NCBI GenBank assembly: GCA_002633005.1
Contig: NMRA01000602.1
Location: 1-64,000 of the forward strand
Length of the DNA: 64,000 nucleotides
From: Phoronis australis
Lineage: Eukaryota > Phoronida > Phoronidae
Reading direction: 5' to 3'
Shown here: piece after piece, positions 1 to 12,537 of the stretch
Layout of the letters: each line of letters starts with the position of its first letter
Numbering within the stretch: the stretch's first letter is position 1
Notes under the pieces: generated by a model
Database searches by the model: none
Seen by the model: only the letters and a program-made list of their open reading frames with translations
What the model was told of the DNA's origin: nothing
Program-made: the position numbers and the translations under genes

Positions 1-790
1 GACCGTCACTTTCGTTACCGATTCATGTCACTGACGGGCAATATATGTTATTGAGTGACGTCATTTGCGATAAACCGAAGCGCCTGTGATTATACGTAGA
101 TCTCCGTTTTCATCCAACCCAGTGTACAATCTGTCTCAAGGGGGCCTTACAAAACGTTTCTATGGATTACTTTTAAATTTTAAATTGGTATATAATATGC
201 AACTGATGTACACAAAGGGCATTTCATTTGTTTTTGGCCAAAATATGAGTGCCAATTTTAAAATCAGAGCATACGTAAACAAAGACAACGTATTAGTTGA
301 CGTTTCGGTTTATTATCAGTGAACCATTCTCAAGACAATGTTCACAATACTCCAGTCAGGTAACACAGGAGAACAGTCTACACAGGTATACATCAAAATG
401 GCATTGTGAGGGGATACACCACTGAGAAATCAAAACAGTTGGAGCTTAAATGAACCAGTGTTGCTATTCAACTATCGCTCAGTGTGACTCAACCGTACAT
501 TCATAGCCTCCTTTATGAGGAGCCTGAAGGTGGTATTGTCTTCTTGAAACAAGACGTGGCCTCAAGTGGTAGGTGGGTGACAGTATAGATTAATAAATGA
601 GGGAGGGGCGAGAAAAGGGGTTGGGGGACGGGGGCTTCAACAGTATACCTCAAGTTGTACAACATTTGAAAGCAACAAATAGTGTGAAAAGTGAAACATC
701 TAAAATGACATCATCTGAAACTCACTTCTTTGAGGAATTTTCCTTAAAATTTTAGAAAAGACTTTTTCAAGCACTTAAGTTAGATATATG
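1..790. other. No recognised feature
   Basis: The only open frames are short and show no family motif, codon pattern or splice-site support. I see nothing functional here. Confidence 0.5.
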
Positions 791-904
791 CTTAGTCACT
801 GTAACTCACCGAGTGATAAACGTCATGGTTACTGTGTCTGGGTCCACGGTTTCCATGTTCTCGGCAGTGTGATGCATATTCATATCCCAGGTCCACTCCC
901 GAAC

Positions 905-1381
905 TATTAGATGTGAGGAGCGTGATGACCATGGTAAAGAGGACAGCGACGATTACAAGGGTAATTATAGACATAGTTGAAGATATGGATTATGGGAATA
1001 TTGATAAGGATGTTCATGTACATTGCAACACCAGTGATTGTGAAGGAGATGATGTGGACACCAACGAAAAAGATTGCGATAATGATAATGGTAAGGTGAC
1101 GGCAAACGTACATGTACATGTATGAAGGAATTGATGACGATGAGGATAACGGTGGTGATTACGACGATGTTGAAGGTGATGACATGCACTGTAACATCAG
1201 TGGTGACGTTGAAAATGACAGCGATGATGATATTGCTTATGATGGCATGGGAAGTCACCGTGACGTCAGAAACTGCAGTACTAGTGATTCTGTTTTGATG
1301 ACTTTAATGTTGAAACTAACGATAACGTTTGACGGACGTATTGATGATGAGACTGATGAACTAATTAACCAGCTGCGTTGA
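905..1381. repeat. GAT/GAC-rich low-complexity stretch
   Basis: The plus strand is dominated by imperfect gat, gac and gaa triplets with scattered tacatgta words. Because of this, several frames stay open on both strands: acidic Asp/Glu-rich on plus, Ile/Val/His-rich on minus. The long frames are therefore a composition effect, and no domain is visible. It reads as a degenerated trinucleotide repeat. Confidence 0.55.
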
Positions 1382-1390
1382 ATCCAATCT

Positions 1391-1812
1391 GGTCTGAGAA
1401 GAGTTAAAATCGCTGCCTTCCCTCGATATTTTGTGCTCGCAAGACAAAAAGAATCTGAAAGGATCCAGAAGTGAGAGTGAAATTTTCGAAAAGAAGCGCG
1501 CCTTTGTAACTGAGGAAAGTGTGACTTCCATCTCAACTAAACAGTCAATGGATGAATACAAAATGTGGGCAGATTATGATGCAATGCTAAAGAATGGCTG
1601 AAACATCGACTAGCGATCATTCCTTATCGAGCGAAAGCAGTTTTTCGAGCAAAACTTTAACAAAAATTTCGCAACCATTTCCAGACAGATCATCTGAGAG
1701 CAGCCAATACGTTAGCAGTGGAGATGACCTTGACCTTGAACAGGAACAGTACCGTATTTGTGGGATAGGTTACGAGCGTAATTATACGGCGACACTCCCT
1801 CAATTTAATTAG
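1391..1812 (+). pseudogene. Possible coding fragment, unknown family, one frameshift
   Basis: An open frame after a TGA near 1388 runs to about 1602 and encodes a Ser/Lys/Glu-rich stretch that includes SMDEYKMWADYDAMLKNG. It overlaps by a few bases a second frame that starts at the ATG at 1594 and encodes a Ser-rich, acidic segment ending at 1812. Together they could be an exon or pseudogene with one frame change, or two chance frames. The amino-acid makeup is more protein-like than the surroundings. I recognise no family and no splice sites stand out. Confidence 0.2.
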
Positions 1813-2265
1813 CGCTCGTAATTACGAGCGTAATTTTACGGCCACACTTTCCCCTCAACGGACCACCATAACATTTTGCTCATGACGTAGGCGTAGAGTA
1901 AAGCCGAAAACATTAACACCGGAAAGCTTGGTAAAGTTTTTGCCCTTACGAGCGGACTAATGCGTAAGGGGAACACACAACCTGGAAAATATGCCTCGGC
2001 GCTTCTCCGGACATAAAGCTTGTCGTCATTTTTCTTGTCAGCCATGACCAATGTGTTAATTATTGTGAATAATAATTATATTACAGTGACCTAAATCTGA
2101 TCCGTACAGAATGAATAATAAAAGAAAAACAAAAAAATAACAATACAAGACATTTTTTTGAATTTCATATTCGTATTGATACTTTGTTCACCCCGCACAT
2201 AAACAACCCAGAACATAAGGTTATGGTCTCATATCTTCATATAAGGACACACTCGAATTTAAAAC

Positions 2266-2360
2266 CCCAATCGGTGCTTTGCGAATTTGCAATCATGGTT
2301 TGAGCAAATGCTTACAGAAAAAAATGTTGCCCCCCTTGTGATATCCTAGATCCGCCACTG
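2266..2360 (-). mobile_element. Truncated end of a CAGTGGCGG-type DNA transposon
   Basis: The right edge, tcctagatccgccactg, is the reverse complement of the conserved CAGTGGCGGATCTAGG terminus. The adjoining sequence (cccccc run, then a gcaaatgc segment and a cggtgct motif) matches the same-end interior of the 996-bp copy at 23208. The other terminus is missing, so this is a solo end or a decayed copy. Confidence 0.6.
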
Positions 2361-3507
2361 GTTCAAGACCGGCTTTAAAACGATACGATGAAATTGAACA
2401 ACTTTGTAGTCATAAAGATACATGACCGGCGTTTGTCTCCCAGGTGAAGTCGTTGAAGGCGTGAGGTCATCGCTAATCGAGTTTACTGTTCAACACAATA
2501 CAGTCGATGACTTTTTAAAACCATCTCCAGGTGAGAATAGCATTTTTAATGCTCTCCACAACTGAACGCTACTCTCACGCTAACACTTACCCGCATTGTA
2601 GTACCGAAGAATGTATATTACAACAGCGATACACGTTTGCACACCGCCACAGCTATTCAAAGCAACTGAAATTAGTGATAACCTGTTTTACCACGAAGTC
2701 TACCGTGAAATTGTAATTCAAAATCTGCGAAAATGCCCTCTATTACAAACATGATAACGTACATGGAAAGCCACTTATAACAACAAATAACCATTAGTGT
2801 GATCATAGACTATAGTACAAAGACCGTTGTCACGTAAAATTTCTTCACTCGGACTTTGCGCATGCGCAGATTGGCCAGGGTGGCATCCGTTTTTGAGAGC
2901 ATAAGATTCTGTGAAATATCAGGGCCATTCACTACGCTACAGCAAGACAGTTGAGTCGCTATCTGCTACGTACACGAATATTCCAGAAGTTTTTGCAAAG
3001 ATATGCGTGCTCGCAAGTACAGAAAATTTAGGGGGGTAATAATTCTTCAACTTTAGTTATGTCGCGCAACATTTCTAGGTAAGGTCCATTTCTTTTAAGG
3101 ACCTACAAAGAATTCTGGGCTTAGAAAACTCAATCATCTTTACACATGTATATACATTGGCATGCACTGCGATAAATCCCTGAAGGACATGTTTAAACTG
3201 GATTGATAACCCGATGATAAGTAGGAAACATTGAATGTGAAACCAAAATCTGTGCAATGACATTAATGTAAAAAATAGTTCAGTGTGTAACTATAATATA
3301 TACAGTACACACACATACACGTTTGTATAAAGAGTACGCCCCTATGCCTACGTTTTAGCTAGGACCAATATATATTACTCCCAAGTGACGTGTCAGTTCC
3401 AGTCTCTATGGTGCCAGCCAGAATAAAATCACATTCGGGTACCGTTGAATTATTTTCAGTTTGGACGAAATTTGTGATCTTGCGCAAAAGCCGTGACGTC
3501 ATTACTC
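2361..3507. other. No recognised feature
   Basis: AT-rich sequence with short open frames only. I see no domain, RNA gene or convincing repeat boundary. Confidence 0.4.
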
Positions 3508-3516
3508 ACTATCGAC

Positions 3517-4263
3517 GCAAAAGGTACCCGCTCATCCAAAACCTTTACGGCAAACAGATGGCGCTGGATGCAATGATGCTTTACTAACAGGCAGCGCTGC
3601 TTACAGTCATGTGACATTCTTGTGTGAACTGAATCTTGTGTTAATAGAACATTAAATACAGACGTTTCTACTTGGTGAACCATCAGCTGCCGTGTCGTGC
3701 CACAGCCAGTCCGGTCTGCTGGGATCAGTGTTGTTGGCTAACGAGACACTGAACGAAAAAGAAAACATCGCAGAGAATAAAACCTAACATGTATATCACC
3801 ATGTATAATTCAAGCATAATTTAAAAATATATTGGTGAAGTTGCCAAAATCTCGCCGTGCGGAAAAGTGGCCGGGCCCGGTTTAGTAGCCTCACCATGGT
3901 CATGTTCATTGAATATATATTTTACCCCAGCGTTTAGGCCGAGCAACCACAACAGCGTATATTATTAACACTTTCATCTTATTTATATGTTATAAATAGT
4001 TGTTACAAATGGGGTTTTAAACATGGAATGTCGGACACAAAGATTTCTTTTCCACACAAATTCGCCACTCATCAGGACATACACTGTCTGGTTCATGAAC
4101 TCTCGTGACCTGTGGTTACAGTCAGCAGCAGCAGAATGTAGGTCAAGGTTCTTGGTTAAGATTCTCTGGCAGACAGTCTTACTTGAGCGATAAAATGACA
4201 CGTGATTGATAAAAAGCGCCATCTGTTAGCCGTAAAGGTTTTGGATGAGCGGGTACCTTTTGC
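3517..4263. mobile_element. Mutator-type miniature element (49-bp TIRs, 9-bp TSD)
   Basis: The left end (3517-3565, beginning gcaaaaggtacccgctc) is the reverse complement of the right end (4215-4263), with 48 of 49 positions matching by eye. Immediately outside both ends is the same 9-mer, actatcgac (3508-3516 and 4264-4272), a perfect target-site duplication. Long terminal inverted repeats with 9-10 bp duplications are typical of the Mutator superfamily. The 650-bp interior has no transposase reading frame, so this would be a non-autonomous copy. The following gc is also shared, so the edges are uncertain by up to 2 bp. The structure is seen directly; the superfamily is inferred from duplication length alone. 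Confidence 0.75.
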
Positions 4264-4272
4264 ACTATCGAC

Positions 4273-5859
4273 GCCTATCAGACATAGCAAGATTTACTTC
4301 CGGCAAGTACGTCCTCTGCTAATCATGGTCATTTCGTCGGGATTTGGATCGGCGATTTTGCCCAATTCACACCCGTTTTTAAATAAACTGAACGCTCGTA
4401 AAACGTTAACATCTTAAATAAAGCTCATATTAATACTCCAGAAATAACCGCAAGGCCAGCCTCTTCTCCAAGCCTCAAGATGGCGTTGATCGCGAGTTCA
4501 GTCATTTCGTCAGGATTGTGACACATTTTTACAGAAATCACCGGGATATCACGAGCAATGTAGTTTTGAATTTTTCTGCAGTTTGATATAAAAATGAAAA
4601 CTTACTGCAAAAATGATGTATTTTGATTCGAAAACAGTTTAAATTTTATAACACCACTAAAAAAAAAAGAATTGAAAATAATCACGTGAACAACCTTTAT
4701 TTCAAACAATAACCAAAACGGTGCCTTCTGCTTCATGAATTGCAGCAACAACGCTTGTGAAAATAATAAGGGATAACAACATAGTGCTTCCTTATGAAAG
4801 TTCTATTTTTGACAGACCCTTATTCTGAAAACAAATCCCAACAGCATTTGGAGAACAGTGCGCAAAGCACAGTAAATGTATCTCATATTGTCCCTTAACC
4901 CTGTTAAGAATGAGGAGAATTTTATTTTCACTGTCAAAAAATCATCGCAAATGTTGGCTGTAATTGTTACCTGGCGATCTTATCTAGCTCAACTCAGAAG
5001 TTTGGGCGTGTCTAACGTGATAAACATTATTAAATTTGTCTGGTAGTGTTACATGTATGTTGAATACTTTGCATCAAATATTATGTGGATAACTCTTGGG
5101 TTGATCTAGGTCAATTTTGGTACTCAATTCTTTATCTAGCAGAGGCATCCCAACACTAATATTGTCTGCTATGTAACTGCTGCGCCGTGTGAAGTGGTCC
5201 TGGATGCTATAGATTCAACAGGTTATCTTGTGGATTGCGCTAACTCAAGGAGGTTTGAGCGCGTTTAGAGAGGGTAATCCACCACTGAATTTCTCTGGGA
5301 GCGTTCATGATTAATTGGTTTCTGTTGAATAACTTGTAACCAGTGTCATGCGGTTATCTCTTGGGTTGATCTAGCTCAATTTTTGAATGCCATTGTCATG
5401 GCCCCCTGACCACGCCTACCTGAGCGATCCTGCCTGATGGTCATTTCCTAGCTATCACTGTGTTACAAAAAATACCTTTCCATGCCACAAAGAGCTTCCG
5501 GGATCCCGGTCTAGATGCAATAATAAAGACACCTAGGGATAACGGAACATACATCATAGGAGTTACATTCACATGGGAAAAAACTCCAAACATATAAGAT
5601 AACCCTGCAAAGTTTTTGTATGGAAAGGTGGGATTACAGGTGTTTTCATTTTATGTAGAGCATACAGTTTTTTAAAGACATTTCTCAGGCAGCATGCTAC
5701 TTTGGGATCATTGTCGGCCGTGCATCAGAGTTGTCAGATGGCCGTCATTTACTTTAGCGGTATTCAATATTGTTGGGGTTAGATTGGCTACATAAGTTGG
5801 TGGTGAAACTGCTGCTCACAGTGTCGGCAGAGATTTCGTAGTCACCATCCATGCCATGG
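4273..5859. other. No gene; one dispersed-repeat copy
   Basis: No exon or domain was found. The segment holds a repeat copy (4800-4920) also seen at 7450, and two versions of a short phrase, cttgggttgatctag (near 5095 and 5363), which suggest further decayed repeats. Confidence 0.4.
4800..4920 (+). repeat. Dispersed repeat, copy 1 of 2
   Basis: About 120 bp align collinearly with 7450-7550. Shared phrases include ttctatttttga, acagcat, gaacagtg and cttaaccctgtt, with substitutions and small gaps between them. Both copies are on the plus strand. No coding capacity or terminal repeats are visible. Confidence 0.5.
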
Positions 5860-6058
5860 CATAGGCGTATTTAGGGGGGAGGGGGCAGGGGGCCCGCCCC
5901 CCTTGGCTGCCGCATGAAGCAAAATGAAACACCAACAAAGTGAAGCGTGAAGAAATATTGAGGTCAATAAGTAGGAGCGGTAGCGTAGCGGATGAGGGGG
6001 GGGATTTCCCCTAGGCAACATGTTGGGCCCCCCTTATGTTTTCCTAGATCCGCCACTG
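5860..6058. mobile_element. CAGTGGCGG-type miniature transposon, 199 bp
   Basis: It starts cataggcgtatttagg and ends cctagatccgccactg, which are imperfect inverted repeats of each other. The 5-mer catgg flanks it on both sides (5855-5859 and 6059-6063). The interior has the G-run/C-run blocks and the ggctgccgc segment shared with the copies at 23208 and 50505; relative to them it is reversed. It has no coding capacity. The CA...TG ends with a 5-bp duplication are compatible with a hAT-like group that makes short duplications, but the superfamily is not proven. Confidence 0.75.
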
Positions 6059-6063
6059 CATGG

Positions 6064-8921
6064 TCATTGTCTTCTTCAGGTGCCATTTTAATTCTTTTTC
6101 CCGCGTTAAGTAGAGATCTAATTTTCAAGTCAATTAAAATATGGAAACGCAAAATACTCGTGAAAATTCGGTGTCACGCAAGTGTTCGTGCCATATCGAC
6201 ATGTGATGCAAGCAAAGCAGGTGATCACATGAGCTTCTCTTGCCTCTGTGGAACTCAGCCCCGTGATGCCTTGAGATCTCTCGACTCCAGGTAATTTTTT
6301 CGAATTTACCTGGGTTCAGTAGTTCCAGCGAATGAAACAGTACCAAATAGGAACTCAGCTATGTTCCCTAAACCAACTGCGTGTTTGTGGGTTTGTGAAA
6401 ACACTGATTGCCTTCAATCGTATAATGCTTCAGTCTCATTACTTGGTCTATTTTTGGCTTTGATGCCAATCGAGAGTCAAGTCTACGTTGAATTCTTAAT
6501 ATAATTGAAAATAGGTAGGGTGTTATCATGCAACGTCCCTAATCAGAGGTACATGTATAGGTCCCTAATTAATTTGACTAAATTAGGTGCTCAGTTTCCA
6601 GTTATATTATTAAAAAATGTTGTGAGTCAAAGAAGAGCGCATGTCAAGACAAAATGGTCACATCTGAAAGAAAAGAACGAAACAAAAATGCAAAAGATTT
6701 AGGGAACTTAGTTGAGACCCTATTCGGGACTATTTCTTGCAACCGAGGACTTGTGACCACGAGATTCACATGTATTTCACGTTATCTCGCTAAATCTTGC
6801 TCAATAATGCCTTTTCGCGAGGTTCTACCTACGACCGAATCCTCGCCTGGTCCATGCAGCTCTGTTCACCTTTTTCAGAGCGCGATCACTCCGGAAAAGG
6901 TTTCAAAAAGAGGCCTGAACCTAAATATTCTCAAACCTATCGCGAGGCTTGTTTTTACAAGGGACATCGCGATGAATTCAATTATTGAGGTAATTACTAA
7001 TTAAACGACTAACATGAACACTGTATCACTGTATTTCTAAAATAGAGAATACTGTAGCCTCTCTTTCAACCAGTTCATTTCTTAAGAAGAAAACTGTGGG
7101 TTCGCCTCCGTATGGTTAAAAGAATACCAAACCCTGCTTTGGTCTTTTATTACTTACATGTACAATAAATACGTGGGCATATATAATCAGCATATTTCAA
7201 CGTTGAGTGAGACAGCAGAATTTGATTTCTGACTTTCTATAAATCTTCCTTGAATCAGATCACGTGACTATGGGCTTTGGTTAAATTCAGCGCAAAAGAA
7301 AGCTACGTGCGTACAACTATACCATGACCTAATTTTGTTAGATATAAATGTTCAGGACAAAATTAAAAAAATTCTGTTATTTTTCTAAGTTATCATTTTG
7401 TTTTTGAGTTATGTACATGTAAGTGTAAACGATTTCATACGAATCATAATTTCTATTTTTGAAAGACCTTCATTCTATAAATAAGCCCTAACAGCATGTG
7501 GTGAACAGTGACTCATTGTGTCACTTAACCCTGTTTAGTACGAGGAGTTGAAGATCGGAGAAAGAAAGTCTTTTCATGATAATTGGTTTAAAATGGAAAT
7601 TGTATTGATGAAAGACTTGAAGTCCAAATGATTAAAGCAAATAACACGGATGTACCGATGCAAAAATGTGTTGCATTTGAAGTTTCATTTTCCCCTGTTT
7701 ATCTGGCTAAAATGAAAAATAGAATCAGACCTCTTAGGCCCATGAATTCGATCTCGTAATATCCGAAATTTATTTCAGTTAGCAGCAAGGACATCGAAAT
7801 CAGTCAAAGACCCAAAATGCTTTACTGACAAAGCTTAAAAATTTGTATTCGAAAATGCATTGTCTGTGACTTGAGCGACCGTTTTATTCGGAAACAATTC
7901 AAGAGCAGATGAACGTGGTCATGTTTTAAATCCCAAAGGGCTTTGATTATTGTTTGCTAAGTACTCAACAGTGACATCTGAACAGGGCGGAATGCACATA
8001 TAAATGTGAGAAACCTTCTATATTAGCAAGCAATAAAGAACATTTTTACAAGAAGCAAACATTTCGTACACAATTCACAAAATGATAAAAAATTACACTT
8101 AACACATTAATTAAAATATTTTGACATAGTAACGTTTGGTCATTACCCACAGTTCCCCTTGTTTCTGTAGTATATCCACAAGGTGTCGCTACTCAACGGC
8201 CTACAACTCAAATCGCTAAGTGACTAGAGATGAAACAAGACTGGAGAACACCCAATGAGTTTACCACTTTACAAACTCTTCCAAAAATAACAGTGTTCTA
8301 TTTTTTCTATCTAAATAAAACCCTGTTCACATAATTGCACCGACTTTTCTCACATTAGGAACATGTCCTTCAAACAAAATTTCTTCAGCACATCTGATTT
8401 TATTTACCTTCTTTCAGCCACAGCTTCTATTGCACGCCATGATGGAAACTAATTTCCAATGAATAGCTCAAGACTTGGGCTTTTGTTGACAAAAAACGCT
8501 CTAAAAATTTTACTGATTTTTAAATATAAAGAGCTCACCTAGTCTCATTTATATTCGGATTATGTTTTTCCATCGGTTTTCGTGTCCCAAAAATGATATA
8601 TAAGCGTGGATTCTTACAAGCTTTCTATTTAGATATGTTCTGGTAGGAATCAGTAATGAATGAAGTCATTCAATTGATGACTAGCCCCCCTAGTGAGAAT
8701 GGAAAATGGACTGAACCAGTTGGGTTAACTAGTCGTGAAAATGGAGAAATTCAAAAGAGTTCTCCAAATCGATCCTTATCTCCTTTACCGTCAGCATGCT
8801 TAGAGCGTGCTGATTTCTCAATACTAATCAAGGTTCGAAAATTTCAAAAAATAAAGGTTCATGATCAGTTTGGAAGAGACAGTGCCTTTAGAACGTTCTA
8901 CATTTGAAGAAAAAAATGATG
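6064..8921. other. No gene recognised; one dispersed-repeat copy
   Basis: About 2.9 kb of AT-rich sequence with only short, unsupported open frames. The one recognisable item is the repeat copy at 7450. It may be intergenic, or downstream flank of the DUF229 pseudogene. Confidence 0.4.
7450..7550 (+). repeat. Dispersed repeat, copy 2 of 2
   Basis: This is the collinear partner of 4800-4920, slightly shorter through small deletions. It has no terminal inverted repeats or coding frame. Confidence 0.5.
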
Positions 8922-10339
8922 TCAAGAAGAATTCAATACTATATGACCAATTGGCATCATGTCTTTGCAAAAACCAAACTTTCTATCGTCGGGAGCATCA
9001 TCCATGACGCAGTGTGCAGCGTTTACGTATTTATTAAGACGGCTAATGTCGGCTCTGTCCAAGTAGAAAATGTTACTGTCCAGGTTTTGTTTTACTGTTG
9101 CCTCGTAAAGACCGTCATTTGGGCTGGTTAAAATAGTTAATTGCAACAACCGTCGTGTGGTGCGAGTGGTGTCACTGAGTTCCGGAACTAAGCCGTCTGC
9201 GTCGTACGTTTTTTTAAACGCCAACACGTTCTTCGTGTACTGAAAAACAACAACCGCACGAATTTCGCTGAGATCCAATTTTGAGCAGATGTTTCGCTTA
9301 TAGTCTGTTACTTTATTAATTTGATCAACCACCGCCTTCGCAGCCTTTAAAACGTCGGGATCGTTTACTGCTATCGAAGAAAACTGCAAACAGTTGCACC
9401 AATGAGCTTCAATGCCAGCATCCGGGCATGTTCTCTCCACCGGAATTTCTCGGAACAGACTAATACTCCTATCTGACAAAGTACCAACCGTCGGTCCGTC
9501 GAAGTTTAGGATGTCCAATAAAGGTGTGGATGTATGTCAAATGGCGTCGTCAGGCGCTCGGAGTTCTTGACCAAATTTTGCATGCTTGATTTTGAACCAG
9601 TCAGGAAGAACAAATGAAAAGAATGGATTCCTCTCCTCTTGCATGCCACGAATTGTTGATCGGAATCCATTATATCCCAATCCGTGATCAGACATCACTA
9701 TTAAGCTAGTCTTATTAAGTAGACCCGAGTCTTTATACAACTGTAGGTTCTGTTGTAAGTAGGCGTCCCCGTATTGTAAAAGGTCATTGCACCGTGACTC
9801 AGCTCGTTCTGGAAGACGAAATCAAATTTCCGCCGGTTTGGATATGCGTTCACAAAGTCCTTTATCCAGTCAAGCACGACACGTAGCCGCGAGCGATCGC
9901 CGATACACAGTGGAGATTGGGTCATGATGTTGTGAAATATTCTCATATAATGATTTGTTGGTTGTTGCTTGAATCCCGTCATGCGATAAGTGAATGTACC
10001 AATATCCGGTCTGTCTTCGGACCACGCTGTAGCGTACCCGTGATCTAAGAAATTCTTCCATACGAATGGGAACACGTCCGCGTGCAATTTGCTGTTGAGT
10101 CTCTTAAAGATTCGTGGAAGTTCCAGCTCAGTTTTCCCCGTGAGTATGGGAATCAGTGCCTGTGGAGCTCCATCACCGACAATATTATACTTCTTAAGAC
10201 GGGCTTTTTGGTAGAATCTGCAAATGCTTGAAATGTTGGCGGATGCAGTATCACCGATGGAGCTCATAATATGCATGTTGCATTTAACCATCGCATAGGT
10301 TGTTATACTGCATTTTTTTGCTGAAGGTTCGGTTTTCAA
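8922..10339 (-). pseudogene. DUF229 sulfatase-like protein, pseudogene with frameshift and stop
   Basis: Three minus-strand frames join into one DUF229 (alkaline-phosphatase/sulfatase-fold) protein. The first part has a GDTAS segment in the place of the family's metal-site Asp, then GDGAPQALIPILTGK, WSEDRPDIGTFTY and MTGFKQQPTNHYMRIF. The middle has TSLIVMSDHGLGYNGFR, the family's SDHG metal site. The last part has SLFREIPVERTCPDAGIEAH followed by WCNC. Two lesions break it. A 1-nt frame change at the c-run near 9767 separates parts one and two. A TGA at 9537-9539 lies in frame between parts two and three. The N-terminal signal/anchor region is absent; upstream exons are not recognisable. There are no introns within the conserved 1.4 kb. 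A sequencing error could explain one lesion, less likely both. Family members are usually secreted or type II membrane proteins of unknown substrate. Confidence 0.85.
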
Positions 10340-10864
10340 AAAGTCACAAAAATGTGTTTTTTCCCGTTTATTATGAGAAACTTGACACTAGAGTGTACCT
10401 CAAAAACAGGCAAATGTATTCCGCTTCATCTGCTGTTACATTGGATAATTAGCCTTAAAAAGCAATTGGCTATAATAAATAACTGTATTTTGCCCAAATA
10501 AAAAAATTTAAGCGACTTTCTTGGTCTTCTTTGTTGATTTACCGTCGTTCTTTTGAGGGCAGTGAAGTGAGGTGTACAAAATCGTGATTTTTGTCCAAGT
10601 TCAAAGACTTATTTTTAGGAATCGCAGAGGTTTACCCAAAAAAGATATGCATTTATGCTTCAATTGGACTTCGCTCTTTTATTTCATCCATAGCCAGTAT
10701 TGGTAAAACTTACCCGACGCTCACAATTTTGAAACGATCGGCCGTAGTGAATTTTCGAAAATGCCCTTGAGGCGTCGCTAGTAAAGGGTCATAAATTGCT
10801 AATTTTGGTATATTCGGCGTCATGCTTGTACTTTGCACTGTGATGTAATAAGTCAAAGTCCAAA
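10340..10864. other. No recognised feature
   Basis: This lies upstream of the DUF229 pseudogene. I looked for a missing signal-anchor exon on the minus strand and did not find a convincing one. Confidence 0.35.
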
Positions 10865-11607
10865 AAATAGTTTGGCCGTGCTTGGCAACTCGACTACACT
10901 GACAAACTTTGGTTTGCAATCACATTTGCCAGTGTAAAGTGAGCTCATTACCCTGCTACAATGGCAACTCGGTGTTCTGTGGTGTTTTGGTGAGTTTTGC
11001 AACAGCTGTTTATTTGCAAATTCTACAAAACTCTTGCAAGCAAACATTTTCAAAGTATTCGGCAGTGTTTCTTTGGGCTCGGGAATGTTTTTCAAGACAA
11101 AGAACAAAAGTTTTAGGAGTGTCTACACTGATACTTGGTGTGACTGAAAAGCACCTTTGGCACCGAATAAAAAGCCGCGCAAGTGGCCCGGGGGATGACT
11201 TAATTTCGCCACCACAACGGAGCCCATTTTCATGCGAGGTTAAAGTTTCTGACAAAGTTGCAAGAACTTTCTGAGAAAGGAGGAATCAAGCTTTGGAACG
11301 TTGATGAATGTTGAACTATTTATTTAAAAAGAAAAGAAGTGCCGAGAACTTCTTTTTCGCAAGAGAATGGAACGTGAACAACCCTTTGCATTGTTAAAAA
11401 TCTCGAGAGAGATAATAACACCAGCATGTTCGTTCTTTATCAAGATTACCGCAATCCCCAACTAACCAAAGGTGCATTGTGTGTGGTATTCCGCCAGGAA
11501 CTGAAAAATGCCCTGTCAATGTGTCGATCTGTTGGCAAAGTTAAATTTGGTCGGGTATGGAAACAAAAACTTTATCAACGTAGACCACAATTAAGAGCAA
11601 TGAGTTT
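10865..11607 (+). repeat. Dispersed ~740-bp repeat, copy 1
   Basis: The segment from tagtttggccgtgcttggca to agagcaatgagttt recurs at 35663-36393 in the same orientation with high identity. Copy 1 carries a small insertion, ggtgagtttt, near 10986. Each copy starts an ATG frame encoding MATRCSVVF that soon breaks up, and later encodes a Tyr/Arg-rich frame around VGKVKFG. No known domain, poly-A tail, terminal inverted repeat or target duplication is apparent. It could be a decayed retroelement, a segmental duplication or a processed gene remnant. Confidence 0.75.
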
Positions 11608-12482
11608 ATATACGTACAGTGTGCTGTAACGAAACTTCTATCGCTCGTGTAACATTTTTTGGTTATGCTAAGGACATCAATCAAATAATTCTACTTGCAA
11701 GAGTTTCTTGTCTTTTCTGTATGCACGAATACCGTCGGTCCTCCGACCTAACTTTAGGACCATCGAAAAATATGCAGATTTGACCAATTTAGGAAAATAA
11801 TGTCTCAGAATTGACTAATCGGATTTATATGAGGATTTCACACGTACTACTCTACTTGTGCTGTTTACCAAAACGTGTTTAGCTATGGGTTTTAAATTGT
11901 TCAACTTTTGCGTGAGAGGCTATAAAAAAATTAAGACTCCGTGGAAAAGACAACAGTTGTATGAAACAAAAATGACATATTTTAGAAATCTCTAATAGTA
12001 TTTTAATATCAAATAAAAGCGGCCATGTTATTGACGTCGTTGTTTAGCTATGAAAGTAGCTTTCCTTTACCTAAACATTTTACTAAATACACATGGTCAC
12101 GCGACCAATTGACAACAGGCTGGTAGTAAGTCAAAATGAACGTCTTTGCGCTATCTAATTTTACAGTAAATTTCTTTAAATATTTGGCTGCCTAAATGCT
12201 CTATCTTCTATATAAGCTCCAGCTTAACATTGAACGTGGCTCTGCAGGCCTCCCTCCCACAAGCTTAGGCCCACTCTTCATAGACTGTGGTCCAGGAGGT
12301 GGACTGACCCTAGCAGCACCCCAGGAAGAGCGATACGCACCGAACAGGGCATTGGTACCTTCAATGTCGTAACGAACGGTGGGCGTGCAATTGGCGACTG
12401 GAGTACCGCCAATTCCAACAGGGGCGAGAATAACCCTTGTCATGCCACTGGGCCCAAGGCTTGTGATCAAAATGCATATATT
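11608..12482. other. No feature identified
   Basis: I searched the minus strand for an exon that would complete the MAM domain of the gene at 12655-21980 and did not find one. A minus-strand open frame (12201-12470) lacks MAM signatures and conservation cues. Confidence 0.35.
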
Positions 12483-12537
12483 TTATATACTTATATGAAT
12501 ATATATACATATACATATACATATATATATATATATA

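Noticed and set aside
913-1381. Acidic protein frames in the GAT-rich stretch
   Set aside because: Open frames on both strands follow from the biased triplets; no start context, splice sites or domain.
12201-12470. Minus-strand frame as the final exon of the MAM gene
   Set aside because: It lacks the expected DIALDDI-like strand and terminal Cys, and no acceptor gives the right phase and sequence.
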